A stretch of 64,000 nucleotides of DNA from Methanobacterium_D sp040373355 (GTDB lineage: Archaea; Methanobacteriota; Methanobacteria; Methanobacteriales; Methanobacteriaceae): positions 2,020,001 to 2,084,000 of the forward strand of contig NZ_CP166866.1 of assembly GCF_047495555.1 (NCBI RefSeq). Direction: 5' to 3'. The notes under the pieces were generated by a model, which made no database searches, was not told where the DNA came from, and worked only from the letters and a program-made list of their open reading frames with translations. The translations under genes and the position numbers were made by a program. Positions 9,422 to 17,631 of the stretch are shown here, one piece after another (position 1 is the stretch's first letter; each line of letters begins with the position of its first letter).

Positions 9422-10222
9422 TTAATGCATTTTTTGGATCTCATTTTGAATTTCAGTTTTTTGTGAATCATCAAGTTTATTTTTTAGATTCCCATAATAT
9501 AACTCATTATTAACTTCCATAATACAACCAATATAAATCCTTGTTGTAGTATAAATGATTGTTCCGTCTGCAACCGTTGATCCGTCAGATGTCGGATAAT
9601 AAGCAAATATATAATAAATATTGTCACATTTCCTAAAATCTGACACATTATACTCAATATTTGGATATGTTGTTACAAGTTGTATAATTAAATTTTTTGG
9701 AAACGAAAAACTGCTGTCTTCATCATTAAGGTAGTCACTAGATAATGAATAACTTGTGGTTTTGTTAAGTACTCCTTTGATATATTCAGATGATCCAATA
9801 ACATCAGACTTTAAATAAACCCTTATGGCATCTCCCTTACCAATTAGATAGGTGTCGTTCTCTGGATTTTTATATAAATTAACATTTAACAGATAATTAT
9901 CTGTTCCATTATTAAATATTACTCTTCCCCTCAAAACATTGTACTTTTGCAATTCGCTTTCATCCATATCGTCTTTATATTCTCCATTGGCAGTGGAATA
10001 TGCTGTCGGGAAATATATAACACCATTACAAGAGATGGGGCCCTGATCAAGGGTATCATTAGTGAGAAAATAACAATTATTTGCAATGTCTTCTTTTGTA
10101 ATAATTCCCTTATTTAATTCATCAACTATAAGGAACCCAAAAAAACACAACGTACCAACTATCCATATTATAGAAAATAGTAGTATCACTATTAGCTTTT
10201 TCCCCAATTTTATGTTTGGCAT
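9422..10222 (-). CDS. Hypothetical membrane-anchored extracellular protein
   Basis: About 266 residues, not recognised. I choose the ATG at 10222 because AGGTGAT lies directly upstream; a longer form would begin at 10237. One N-terminal membrane segment (LIVILLFSIIWIVGTLCFFG) is followed by roughly 230 polar residues with many possible N-glycosylation sequons (NDT, NGT, NKT, NVS) and two Cys residues near CDNIYYIF and YIGCIMEV. The protein is likely displayed outside the membrane. It lies between two R1 repeats and has no operon partner. Confidence 0.7.
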   Translation of the reverse strand: MPNIKLGKKLIVILLFSIIWIVGTLCFFGFLIVDELNKGIITKEDIANNCYFLTNDTLDQGPISCNGVIYFPTAYSTANGEYKDDMDESELQKYNVLRGRVIFNNGTDNYLLNVNLYKNPENDTYLIGKGDAIRVYLKSDVIGSSEYIKGVLNKTTSYSLSSDYLNDEDSSFSFPKNLIIQLVTTYPNIEYNVSDFRKCDNIYYIFAYYPTSDGSTVADGTIIYTTTRIYIGCIMEVNNELYYGNLKNKLDDSQKTEIQNEIQKMH

Positions 10223-10285
10223 TACATCACCTACCATTTATGCTAATGTAATTGTTTCATTTAAAAATTTCTATTAAATAAGCCA

Positions 10286-10592
10286 CTATTTTTAAACCTG
10301 CTAAAAAAATTAAAATCCTAAAAAAAAGAACATTATACAATTTTAAGCTAAATATAACCGTTTTACGAGTAATAAATTTTAACACAATATAAAATAATAT
10401 TATATCTTATATAGCACGGAAAATTAACACGCTTAAAACATTTTATATACACTAATTAGGTTTACTATAGCTTATTTTTTAGTTCTTAATTTTCTTAAGT
10501 CATTTTGAGTTTGCATAAAGTATAATAGTATCATTTTTTTTGTAACTATAATTATAAAGACTCATACAAACTTAATTTTAAAAACAAAGGTA
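10286..10592 (+). repeat. Dispersed AT-rich repeat R1, copy E
   Basis: About 307 bp, the best match to copy A over its full length, including TTTTTAAACCTGCTAA, the block AATATAAAATAATATTATAT, TATACACTAATTAGGTTTA and TAATTATAAAGACTCA. It occupies nearly all of the gap between two genes transcribed leftward. Confidence 0.85.
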
Positions 10593-10604
10593 AAGTATAA
10601 TTAA

Positions 10605-10967
10605 TTATAAAAAAGCAATTCCTAAAATAACTAAAATCATAAAAATAAAGTAAATAGCAAATATTTTAAACCAAATATTAGAAGATTGGGATTTATGATA
10701 CCCTTCAGGATATGTCTTCTTATCAAACAATTGAAAGACCAAAAAAATTACAAGAGTTAACAAGACTGCAACCCCAATAAAATCAGTAATCGCCCCTATA
10801 ATATAAAGAATTCCTAATAAATATACAACAAAAGCTAACTTATAATTAAACTCTCTTTCAGGATATTTTTGCTTATAATAATAGCTAACTAAACTATATC
10901 CTATTATAGTACAAATGCCTAAAATTAAAACAATTAAATTTTCAAGGTCCATATTACCACTATTCAA
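10605..10967 (-). CDS. Small hypothetical membrane protein
   Basis: A 120-residue protein with four predicted membrane segments (LIVLILGICTIIGYSLV, LAFVVYLLGILYIIGAI, IGVAVLLTLVIFLVF and IFAIYFIFMILVILGIAFL). The start is TTG at 10967 or ATG at 10952. It is last in a leftward run of three small membrane-protein genes (12031 to 10605) and may be co-transcribed with them. No family recognised. Confidence 0.65.
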   Translation of the reverse strand: MNSGNMDLENLIVLILGICTIIGYSLVSYYYKQKYPEREFNYKLAFVVYLLGILYIIGAITDFIGVAVLLTLVIFLVFQLFDKKTYPEGYHKSQSSNIWFKIFAIYFIFMILVILGIAFL

Positions 10968-11037
10968 AAATAACTATAAAATCATCTACTTGTGACTAAT
11001 TACACTACTTCACCATTAATCATCACTTGTTGTAATT

Positions 11038-11592
11038 TTAAGTAATATATGCTTGGTTTAATCCATAACCCATAATAGCAACTATGGATATTAAAATTAC
11101 AATTGCAATCACTCTTATTATACTATATTTTTGCCCATAATAATTTATAGAACCTGCTACAGCTCCACCACCTGCCGCTAACCCTAATCCACCTCCTGCA
11201 AAAAGAGGATAAGCCATAGGATCAAGTCCACTTCCTAAAACAGAATTAGCAAACAATACAAAAACTAAACCACCTACAAATCCTACTATACCTCCATTTA
11301 CAGCTGCGCTTAAATCATTAGAATACAAAAGAATATTCTTATCCAAAACACCAGCTATAAAACCTCCAAAAAATATAAGAACTAAACCAAAAAGGATTGT
11401 AGCACCATTAATTGTATAAAAAGATATACCTAACAGAATTATAGTTGCTATAGTTCCAATTAAAATTTGCTTAAAGTTCACTTCATAAGTATACCAGCTT
11501 AAATGCCTTAATTCCTTCTTCAAGGGCATCTTACAGTTAGAACAATATATTTCATTGTCAGGATTTTCTCTTCCGCATTTTCTACACTTCAT
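11038..11592 (-). CDS. Zinc-ribbon membrane protein (DUF5518-like)
   Basis: A 184-residue protein. The N-terminus is a zinc ribbon, MKCRKCGRENPDNEIYCSNC, with the CxxC...CxxC spacing typical of short archaeal zinc-ribbon proteins. Four or five Gly-rich membrane segments follow (for example GGIVGFVGGLVFVLFA and GGLGLAAGGGAVAGS), resembling DUF5518 proteins common in Methanobacterium. The ATG at 11592 follows AGAGGGAT. The upstream gene at 11603-12031 ends 10 bp before this start and has a similar Gly-rich membrane domain, so the two probably form an operon and may interact. The ribbon would face the cytoplasm. Confidence 0.7.
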   Translation of the reverse strand: MKCRKCGRENPDNEIYCSNCKMPLKKELRHLSWYTYEVNFKQILIGTIATIILLGISFYTINGATILFGLVLIFFGGFIAGVLDKNILLYSNDLSAAVNGGIVGFVGGLVFVLFANSVLGSGLDPMAYPLFAGGGLGLAAGGGAVAGSINYYGQKYSIIRVIAIVILISIVAIMGYGLNQAYIT

Positions 11593-11602
11593 TTAATCCC
11601 TC

Positions 11603-12031
11603 TTAATTTGAAAATAACTTCCCATACTTAAACTTTTTAACAGTGGTACCAATAAAAGCACCGAAAAAGCCTAACAAAGCTATCGGGATAATAAACATCA
11701 TTATATCATCTATATAAAATGTATCATATATTCCATCTAAAACTACTGATGTTATAAAATCAAATATTTGAGATATAATTAAACCTATTACTGCAGCAAA
11801 AGTACCATTTACCACTCCCACTTCATATAAAGGCTTATTAATATAAGCCGCTGCAAATCCTCCAATTACTGGTGATAATAATAAAACTCCAAAGAACAAA
11901 GGAATTGAATTAAAATCTCCAATAGGACCATATGTTACAAGAATAATTCCAAATAAAGTTATTATACTTCCAATAGCAATTGAATTCAAATTAATTATTT
12001 TAATTTTTCCAGAATTCTTATTTTCATGCAT
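11603..12031 (-). CDS. DUF5518-like membrane protein
   Basis: A 142-residue protein with four membrane segments (SIAIGSIITLFGIILVTYG, IPLFFGVLLLSPVIGGFAAA, NGTFAAVIGLIISQIF and MMFIIPIALLGFFGAFIG) and a basic N-terminus. The pattern of Gly-rich paired helices matches DUF5518 proteins of Methanobacteriales. It is first in the leftward three-gene run. Function is not known. Confidence 0.65.
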   Translation of the reverse strand: MHENKNSGKIKIINLNSIAIGSIITLFGIILVTYGPIGDFNSIPLFFGVLLLSPVIGGFAAAYINKPLYEVGVVNGTFAAVIGLIISQIFDFITSVVLDGIYDTFYIDDIMMFIIPIALLGFFGAFIGTTVKKFKYGKLFSN

Positions 12032-12088
12032 AATACCACTTAACTTAAAGCTAAATTAAATTTTACCATTCTTAATTACTAAGTGATG

Positions 12089-12122
12089 CAGTTATTAAGT
12101 GCGTAAGTTTATAACTTACTAA
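12089..12122 (-). repeat. parS-like repeat R3 (distal site 2)
   Basis: CAGTTATTAAGTGCGTAAG followed by TTTATAACTTACTAA. The reverse complement of its right half is TTAGTAAGTTATAAACTTA, identical to the elements near parA at 54917 and 55234. It lies in the gap between the DUF5518-like gene and repeat R2 copy 2. Confidence 0.7.
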
Positions 12123-12222
12123 AAAAGTACATTTTACCAAATAATTAATTCAATTTCGTTATTCAACAATATAACGACTTAAAAATATGTCGAAATCCTA
12201 TGAAACCGAGTTATCTTTACCA

Positions 12223-12450
12223 AAATTAACTCAAAATATGTTCAGAACCCATAATATAATATTATAATAAATAACCTAAACTTAAAAATAGTGTAATAAC
12301 AATTATTTCCCAATTTAAAGTGTTATTAATGCTTATTTAGGATTTATGAATTTTATTTTTCTTAAGAGTTAATTATATTGGCATGTAAACTAACAGATTT
12401 TAAAGCATTATTTTGTAAAATAAGCACGTATAATACTTATTTTTTTCTTA
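12223..12450 (+). repeat. Dispersed repeat R2, copy 2
   Basis: About 228 bp matching 3691-3914, with shared blocks TTAACTCAAAATATGT, CAGAACCCATAATAT, TTAATGCTTATTTAGGATTT and AAACTAACAGATTTTAAAGC. Same orientation as copy 1. Non-coding. Confidence 0.8.
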
Positions 12451-12516
12451 CTATTTTACTATGATATTAAAATTAAATTAAAATAAACTATTAAACAGAG
12501 TTTTAACTAATTCAAC

Positions 12517-12774
12517 TTATTTCAAAAAATATTCAAACTTGTTAGAAGAACTTGGATCTTGAATCCAGTTAATAAACTCTTTAAGCCACCTATATTTCTT
12601 TAAAATCTTTTCTTCTACATTATCTTTTTCATATTCTGATATTCGATTTTCTATTATATCTAACATTTTAGATTGTACATGCTTATCTACTCCCGCATAC
12701 ATCTTTTTAATCCCTTTAGCGCGAGGAGATGTAGTATCAATATTTCCATCTATTTGTAAAGTTAATTTTTCCAT
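12517..12774 (-). CDS. Small hypothetical protein
   Basis: 85 residues from the ATG at 12774, chosen because AGGGGAA lies six bases upstream; a longer reading from 12858 lacks such a signal. The product is hydrophilic and helix-rich, with charged segments (KHVQSKMLDIIENRISEYE) and aromatic residues near the C-terminus (WLKEFINWIQD). No membrane segment and no recognised domain. It lies convergent to an integrase remnant, so it may be cargo of a former mobile element; that is an inference from position only. Confidence 0.55.
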   Translation of the reverse strand: MEKLTLQIDGNIDTTSPRAKGIKKMYAGVDKHVQSKMLDIIENRISEYEKDNVEEKILKKYRWLKEFINWIQDPSSSNKFEYFLK

Positions 12775-12931
12775 AATTTTTCCCCTATTAAAAGGATTAA
12801 TAAATATTACTCCTTCTTCATCAGATACCAGCAATTTATCTATACCATATATTAACATAAAGTCTTTATATCTTTCAAATAATAATTTAATTATATTTAT
12901 TAACTCAGAATCAACTATAATTCAAGGTTAG

Positions 12932-13132
12932 GATGCCTATTTCCTTGCAGACCCACGAGAATTGCTTAAAATTTATTTGAAATACATGGAGTATGTTACT
13001 ATTGAGAAGAGAGAAGTTAGTAGTGAAGATGTTTTAACTGATCAGGGCTTGAATAATGCTAAGATTAGTGAATTAGAGTTGATGCTTAAGGAGATGAAGA
13101 AGAAGTTGGATAAGGTTAATGCTGATGCTTGA
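12932..13132 (+). pseudogene. Tyrosine recombinase/integrase C-terminal remnant
   Basis: 67 codons open from a stop (TAG at 12929) to TGA. The conceptual product begins DAYFLADPRELLKIYLKYME, matching the tail after the catalytic Tyr of archaeal phage-type integrases (pattern Y-x-ADP-x-ELLK-x-Y), followed by a Lys-rich helix. There is no start codon with a ribosome binding site, and no catalytic Arg, His or Tyr is present. I read it as the last piece of an integrase gene left by a lost mobile element. An attachment site may lie nearby, but no tRNA gene is seen. Confidence 0.5.
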
Positions 13133-13202
13133 TTTAATTTTAAATTAAATTTTTATATTACTTTAGCTAATTTTATTTTATAATTTTAATAGGAAGTTAA
13201 GA

Positions 13203-13715
13203 ATGGCAAATGAAAGTAATATGTCTTCACTGTTTATTGGATTCTTATTTGTTATGTTAGGATTATTGCGCATATTATCAAATGATCAACTATTTTTAGC
13301 TCCCATATTAATTGCTTTAGGTATAACACTCATTATATCCACTATTTTCAAAAATAAAAAATACTCCAATAGAACATTTTATAATATAATAGTGGCAGTA
13401 ATTTTGATACTAATGGTAATTGGAGAATACCTTTTAGTACCAACAAAAAATACGTTATTTTACATACTTATCTTAATAATGGCAATAATCCTCTTTATTC
13501 CGGCTTATTTCTTCTTCATACCTGAAAATCATCGGAATAAGACTGAAAAGAGATTAACATGGGGCGGATTAATTTTATTTTTCATAATTTTAAACTTTTT
13601 ATATGGTTTAGTTTACAATGATTTTGCATTTTCACTTATTATTGTGGCTTTTATATTAATTATATTTACAATTATCCTGATAATCCGTAAATGGAGATTT
13701 GGAAAGGTGTTTTAA
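13203..13715 (+). CDS. Hypothetical multi-pass membrane protein
   Basis: A 170-residue protein with six hydrophobic segments separated by very short loops (FIGFLFVMLGLLRIL, APILIALGITLIISTIF, FYNIIVAVILILMVIG, LFYILILIMAIILFIPAYFF, WGGLILFFIILNFLYGL and LIIVAFILIIFTIILII). The ATG follows AGGAAGTTAAGA. The stop overlaps the ATG of a broken TPR gene (TAATG), which suggests they were once an operon with signal peptidase downstream. Not recognised beyond being a membrane protein. Confidence 0.65.
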   Translation: MANESNMSSLFIGFLFVMLGLLRILSNDQLFLAPILIALGITLIISTIFKNKKYSNRTFYNIIVAVILILMVIGEYLLVPTKNTLFYILILIMAIILFIPAYFFFIPENHRNKTEKRLTWGGLILFFIILNFLYGLVYNDFAFSLIIVAFILIIFTIILIIRKWRFGKVF

Positions 13716-13846
13716 TGGGTTTGTTTGATAAGTTTACAAGAAATGATGCTAATTCATGGGAAAAGAAAGGTATAAAATTAGCAAACAAATGAAAATACAA
13801 AGAAGCTTTAAAATATTTTGATAGGAAGTTAAATGGAGAATTTTAA
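13715..13846 (+). pseudogene. TPR-repeat protein fragment with in-frame TGA
   Basis: The ATG overlaps the previous stop. The frame reads MGLFDKFTRNDANSWEKKG, continues to KLANK, then TGA at 13790-13792, then KYKEALKYFDRKLNGEF and TAA. The pattern W-x2-KG-x8-(G)KYKEALKYFD is a tetratricopeptide repeat in which the TGA stands where Gly (GGA) is expected. With only about one repeat left, this is a truncated and interrupted gene. It lies directly upstream of the signal peptidase gene, whose ATG follows the TAA without a gap. Confidence 0.6.
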
Positions 13847-14245
13847 ATGAAAAAAATAGCTGTAATTTTAATTGTGTCTATACTCGCTTTAGTTTCTTTA
13901 ATTGGTGTTGGAGCGATTTATATCTCGTCAAATATGAATCTCGTTGTATCTGAAAGCATGGCCCCTACTCTTCATAGGGGCGATGTTGTTATTGTTGAAA
14001 AAAATCCAGATAATATTCAAGTAGGAGATATAGTTGTCTATGATGCTGTTTGGTTCCCACAACCCATAATTCATAGAGTTATAGCTATTAAAAATGATTC
14101 TAAAGGAAATATCTTATATCAAATGAAAGGAGATAACCTCCCCGTTCCAGATCCTGAATTAGTATCTAAAAATCAGATTACCTCAAAAGTAGTAAATATA
14201 ATACCTGAAATTGGACATACAGCGTTACAGATTAGAGGATTATGA
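13847..14245 (+). CDS. Signal peptidase I (archaeal S26B type)
   Basis: A 132-residue membrane peptidase that removes signal peptides from secreted proteins. One N-terminal membrane segment (VILIVSILALVSLIGVGAIYI) anchors it with the active site outside. Box B SESMAPTLHRGDVV holds the catalytic Ser. The IIHRVIAI box has His where bacterial enzymes have Lys, as in archaeal and ER Sec11 enzymes. KGDNLPVPDP contains the conserved Asp. The short length is usual for archaeal enzymes. It sits between a TPR fragment and a 29-codon ORF, an accessory setting, so it may be an extra copy rather than the main housekeeping enzyme. Confidence 0.9.
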   Translation: MKKIAVILIVSILALVSLIGVGAIYISSNMNLVVSESMAPTLHRGDVVIVEKNPDNIQVGDIVVYDAVWFPQPIIHRVIAIKNDSKGNILYQMKGDNLPVPDPELVSKNQITSKVVNIIPEIGHTALQIRGL

Positions 14246-14331
14246 AAATTCAATTTAATATTCACATTAGGTTAATATGTGCATTAAAAGCTAAAGAAGA
14301 AGTTTTAAAGTTGATTGAGGAATGCTATTAA
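14242..14331 (+). CDS. Small ORF between signal peptidase and lipoprotein (29 aa)
   Basis: The ATG overlaps the signal peptidase stop (ATGA), and its own TAA overlaps the next ATG (TAATG). The product has 29 residues and ends AKEEVLKLIEECY. Tight overlaps on both sides suggest translational coupling or the remnant of a longer gene; the tail resembles a helix of a repeat protein. It may not be a functional gene. Confidence 0.3.
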   Translation: MKIQFNIHIRLICALKAKEEVLKLIEECY

Positions 14332-14831
14332 TGAAAAAATGGATAACAATAATTATAATTTTTTTAATGGTTGTTTTTGCTGCTGGATGTGTATCAGAAC
14401 CTAAAACAAAAACTTATAATGCTAATGGAGTATCATTCAAGTATCCTGAAGATTGGAATATAGATTATAATGAAATAAAACAATTAAATAGCTCCTCTTT
14501 ATTAGTTAATTTAAAAAGTAGAGATAATAATTCTGGTGTAACAGTAACTAAAGAAAAATTGAATACCACTATTAATGAATATGCAAATAATTTTTATCAA
14601 ACATACAGCGAAAATTACGATATTTTAATCATTTCTAACAAAACAAGGCTCATTAACGGCATTAATGCTCTTGAAATCAATAGAAGATTTTCCAATACAC
14701 AAGAAAGCTTTTATTATTCAACTAAATTAATAAAAAGGGATAATTATATTTATTCTATTGAAATACAATGCTCAGAATACGATAAAAGACCAGTTGATAT
14801 AATTCTAAATAGTTTCAAATTCACTAATTAA
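14331..14831 (+). CDS. Lipoprotein with PsbP-like domain
   Basis: 166 residues from the ATG at 14331, chosen because GAGGA lies eight bases upstream (an ATG at 14322 is also in frame). The signal segment ITIIIIFLMVVFAAGC has a lipobox Cys. The mature part begins with the F-x-YP-x-x-W motif (VSFKYPEDWNI), typical of PsbP-like extracellular domains, and continues with alternating strands to a final helix and strand (IILNSFKF). The same kind of domain forms the N-terminus of the sortase at 32986-33891. It is likely attached to the outer face of the membrane; its role is unknown. Confidence 0.75.
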   Translation: MKKWITIIIIFLMVVFAAGCVSEPKTKTYNANGVSFKYPEDWNIDYNEIKQLNSSSLLVNLKSRDNNSGVTVTKEKLNTTINEYANNFYQTYSENYDILIISNKTRLINGINALEINRRFSNTQESFYYSTKLIKRDNYIYSIEIQCSEYDKRPVDIILNSFKFTN

Positions 14832-15019
14832 ACTTATGATCCAATTAATCTGTAATTCTTCATTTCAGTACTTTGATCAACTGTTCCTTAAATGCATCGC
14901 CATTTTTATTAGAATTTTTGCTGTTTTTGAATCAAAATATAAAAACTTATATATGTATAACCATGATAAATTTATAATTATAATTATAAATAATAACAAA
15001 TTATTGTAAGAGTGGTCCC

Positions 15020-15907
15020 ATGCTCACATCCGTCCAGAAAGAAATACTTCAAAGTTTAATAAATTTGTATCGTAAATCAAAAGGCAAATCCATTAAAGGA
15101 GAAGAAATTGCCGAAATTATGAACCGTAACCCTGGAACTATAAGGAACCAGATGCAGTCCTTAAGGAGTTTAGGGCTAGTTAAAGGAGTTCCAGGCCCAA
15201 GAGGAGGATATAAGCCGACTATAGAAGCATACCACAACCTCAATATTAGTGCTATCGATAAAGAAGCACTTGTACCCATATTTAAATCAGGAAAAGAATT
15301 GGCAGATGTAAACGTTGCCAGAATTGAATTTACAAGTATTCCACATCCCGGTGAATGTGAGGCTGCTATAAAACTAGTAGGTAATATAAAACAGCTTGAT
15401 CTTGGAGATAAAGTAAGAATTGGGCCAACACCCGTAAATAAACTTGTAGTAAACGGTATGGTAGTGGGAAGAGATGATATGGATAATCTTTTACTCCTAG
15501 ATACTACAAACATACGTAGTATTCCCCATAAGACTGTAATGCAGGTAGCAAGCCAAAATCTTATAACACTAGAGCACAATATGGACGTAAAAGAAGCTTC
15601 ATGGATTTTATCAAATAATGGAATAGATGGAGCACCCGTAGTTGAAAATAAAGAAGTTATAGGTATTTTGACATTAAGTGACATAACAAAAGCTATTGCT
15701 AATGAAAAAGAAACATATAAAATTGAAGATATCATGTCAAAACATATTATAACTGTCGAAGAAGGCATATTTATCTCAGATGCTATTGAAATCATGAATA
15801 AAAATAAAATAGGAAGACTTATTGTTGTAAATGATGATAAACTACCTGTTGGAATTGTAACAAAAACTGATATCTTAAATGAAATAGCGGGTTTAAAAGT
15901 AATTTAA
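15020..15907 (+). CDS. HTH and CBS-domain transcriptional regulator
   Basis: A 295-residue predicted regulator. The N-terminus is a winged helix-turn-helix (about 1-65; IAEIMNRNPGTIRNQMQSLR is the recognition part) with a Gly-Pro-rich wing (GVPGPRGGYKP). The middle (about 70-170) is the strand-rich domain found in this archaeal family. Two CBS motifs follow (about 178-228 and 238-293; GIDGAPVVENKEVIGILTL and IGRLIVVNDDKLPVGIV), which usually bind adenine nucleotides. TATATATG upstream is a possible TATA box. It likely adjusts transcription to energy state, but the targets are unknown. Confidence 0.88.
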   Translation: MLTSVQKEILQSLINLYRKSKGKSIKGEEIAEIMNRNPGTIRNQMQSLRSLGLVKGVPGPRGGYKPTIEAYHNLNISAIDKEALVPIFKSGKELADVNVARIEFTSIPHPGECEAAIKLVGNIKQLDLGDKVRIGPTPVNKLVVNGMVVGRDDMDNLLLLDTTNIRSIPHKTVMQVASQNLITLEHNMDVKEASWILSNNGIDGAPVVENKEVIGILTLSDITKAIANEKETYKIEDIMSKHIITVEEGIFISDAIEIMNKNKIGRLIVVNDDKLPVGIVTKTDILNEIAGLKVI

Positions 15908-16030
15908 ATATTTTATATTCTTAAATTTTATTTCTCTTCTTTAATTTTAATTTAAAATAATTACACTAATTAATTAAGTTAGCCTTAACTTGGTTTAACT
16001 AATTTTTAACTAATTAAAGGTTGTGAAAAA

Positions 16031-16957
16031 TTGAAGATTAAACACATGGAAATAACCAGAGAAATGACCGTTCTTGATTTGATTGAAGAAATGGGAAATT
16101 CAGGAGTTTTAGGTGCCGGTAAAATAGCTAAAAGTACCCATTTACTTGCAGATTCAATAAAAGATAAAGAAACTGCGATATTTTTAAGTGTTGCAGGACC
16201 CATTGTTCCTGGAGGGCTTCGAAAAGTCATTGCAGACCTTATAAATGATGGATATGTTGATGTTTTAATTACAAGTGGCGCAAACATAACCCACGACCTT
16301 GTAGAATCATTTGGAGGCTGCCATTATAAAGGGATATATGCTGATGATGAAGAACTATGTGAGCAGGGAATGGGAAGAATAGGAGATTTATATACAAAAT
16401 CTGAAGATTTTGAAGTATTTGAAAATGAAATAGCCCCTATCTTAGCAAAGATTGCAGAGAAAAAGAAAATCATTTCCATTAGAGAATTTTTATCATCTAT
16501 AGGAAACCTGATTGATGATGAAGAATCAATTGTTAAAATTGCAGCCAAAAAAGGTGTTCCAATTTACGCTCCAGGAATCATAGATAGTATGCTTGGTCTT
16601 CAGCTCTGGATGTTCACCCAGGATAATGAACTGCACCTCGATGCTGTTGCAGACATGCATGAACTTTCTGATATCGTTTTTGGATCCAAGAAAGTTACGG
16701 CAGTTATGCTAGGTGGAGGCTTGCCTAAACATTATGCTTTAGCTTCAAATCTCCTTAAAGGAGGAGTTGATGCAGGTATTCAAGTTACTATGGACCGCAG
16801 CGAAACAGGAAGCTTAAGTGGTGCTCCTTTAGAGGAAGCAAAATCCTGGGCTAAAGCTAAAGCGGGTTCTAATCTTGTAACAGTAGTTGGAGATGTAACT
16901 ATTATCTTTCCAATGATGGTTGCAGGTGCAAGGGAAATTATATATAAAGAAAAATAG
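16031..16957 (+). CDS. dys: Deoxyhypusine synthase
   Basis: A 308-residue NAD-dependent enzyme that moves the aminobutyl group of spermidine to a Lys of initiation factor aIF5A, the first step of hypusine formation. Family signatures are AGPIVPGGLRKVIADLI, TSGANITHDL, FGGCHYKG, the substrate loop GGGLPKH, and the C-terminal SWAKA region that holds the catalytic Lys, followed by DVTIIFPMMVA. Length is normal. The start is TTG at 16031, with ATG at 16046 as an alternative. It stands alone between the CBS regulator and a membrane protein. Confidence 0.95.
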   Translation: MKIKHMEITREMTVLDLIEEMGNSGVLGAGKIAKSTHLLADSIKDKETAIFLSVAGPIVPGGLRKVIADLINDGYVDVLITSGANITHDLVESFGGCHYKGIYADDEELCEQGMGRIGDLYTKSEDFEVFENEIAPILAKIAEKKKIISIREFLSSIGNLIDDEESIVKIAAKKGVPIYAPGIIDSMLGLQLWMFTQDNELHLDAVADMHELSDIVFGSKKVTAVMLGGGLPKHYALASNLLKGGVDAGIQVTMDRSETGSLSGAPLEEAKSWAKAKAGSNLVTVVGDVTIIFPMMVAGAREIIYKEK

Positions 16958-17017
16958 AGAAAATAAAAAAAATCTTATAATTTTTAAAATCACTTGTTTT
17001 TATTTAGGAGAGATAAT

Positions 17018-17608
17018 TTGTTAGAATTACTACTTTATCCATTATCAGGTTTCTTTATGAAAATATCTGATGACATGCATGATAAAAAGAATAATAAGCT
17101 TATGGGAATACTTGCAGGAGTTCTCTGTGGAGTACTCCTTGGTTATTTAGTCACAATTAGTCTGGATGCTGCCTACATATTTTTTGGAGTTTTCATAGGA
17201 ACTTTTCTTGCAAAAAAGATTAACTGTATCAACCATATAGTTACAGCGATTATTTTCTTATGTATTGCGTTTTTACTTGGCTTTCCAGAAATTGGAATAA
17301 TGACACTTGCAATATGTACTATTGCGGCATTTATTGATGAAATTGGTAACGATAACCCTAAAATTTATAAAAAGAGTAAGATATTAGAAACTTTTTTTGA
17401 ATATCGTTTTGCTCTTAAAACCGCGATATTCATTCTTACATTATTTGGAGTTATTAGTAGTATTTATCCGGCATTCCAAATCTATGGAGTTCATTTCATG
17501 GCAATTCAAACATTATTTTTATTCTTAACCTTTGAATTAGGCTATGAATTTGCAGGATTAAAATTTGATGCCATCTATGACAGAATTTATAATGTTTTAG
17601 GAAATTAG
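17018..17608 (+). CDS. Conserved hypothetical membrane protein
   Basis: About 196 residues from the TTG at 17018, preferred because TAGGAGAGAT precedes it. Six membrane segments are separated by short loops (GILAGVLCGVLLGYLVTI, AAYIFFGVFIGTFLA, VTAIIFLCIAFLLGF, and others). An acidic loop (AAFIDEIGNDNP) sits between segments 4 and 5. It starts about 60 bp after deoxyhypusine synthase and may be co-transcribed. The arrangement resembles an uncharacterised membrane protein family of methanogens; I cannot name a function. Confidence 0.65.
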   Translation: MLELLLYPLSGFFMKISDDMHDKKNNKLMGILAGVLCGVLLGYLVTISLDAAYIFFGVFIGTFLAKKINCINHIVTAIIFLCIAFLLGFPEIGIMTLAICTIAAFIDEIGNDNPKIYKKSKILETFFEYRFALKTAIFILTLFGVISSIYPAFQIYGVHFMAIQTLFLFLTFELGYEFAGLKFDAIYDRIYNVLGN

Positions 17609-17631
17609 AGTATAAAATAAATTTTAAAATA

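Noticed and set aside
14864..14940. Minus-strand coding-like string ending DAFKEQLIKVLK
   Set aside because: Only about 25 codons from a stop with no start; too short to call a gene remnant with any confidence.
15049..15795. Long minus-strand open frame (248 codons) opposite the HTH-CBS gene
   Set aside because: It mirrors a strongly supported gene, and its product has the Ser/Ile/Leu-rich composition of antisense translation.
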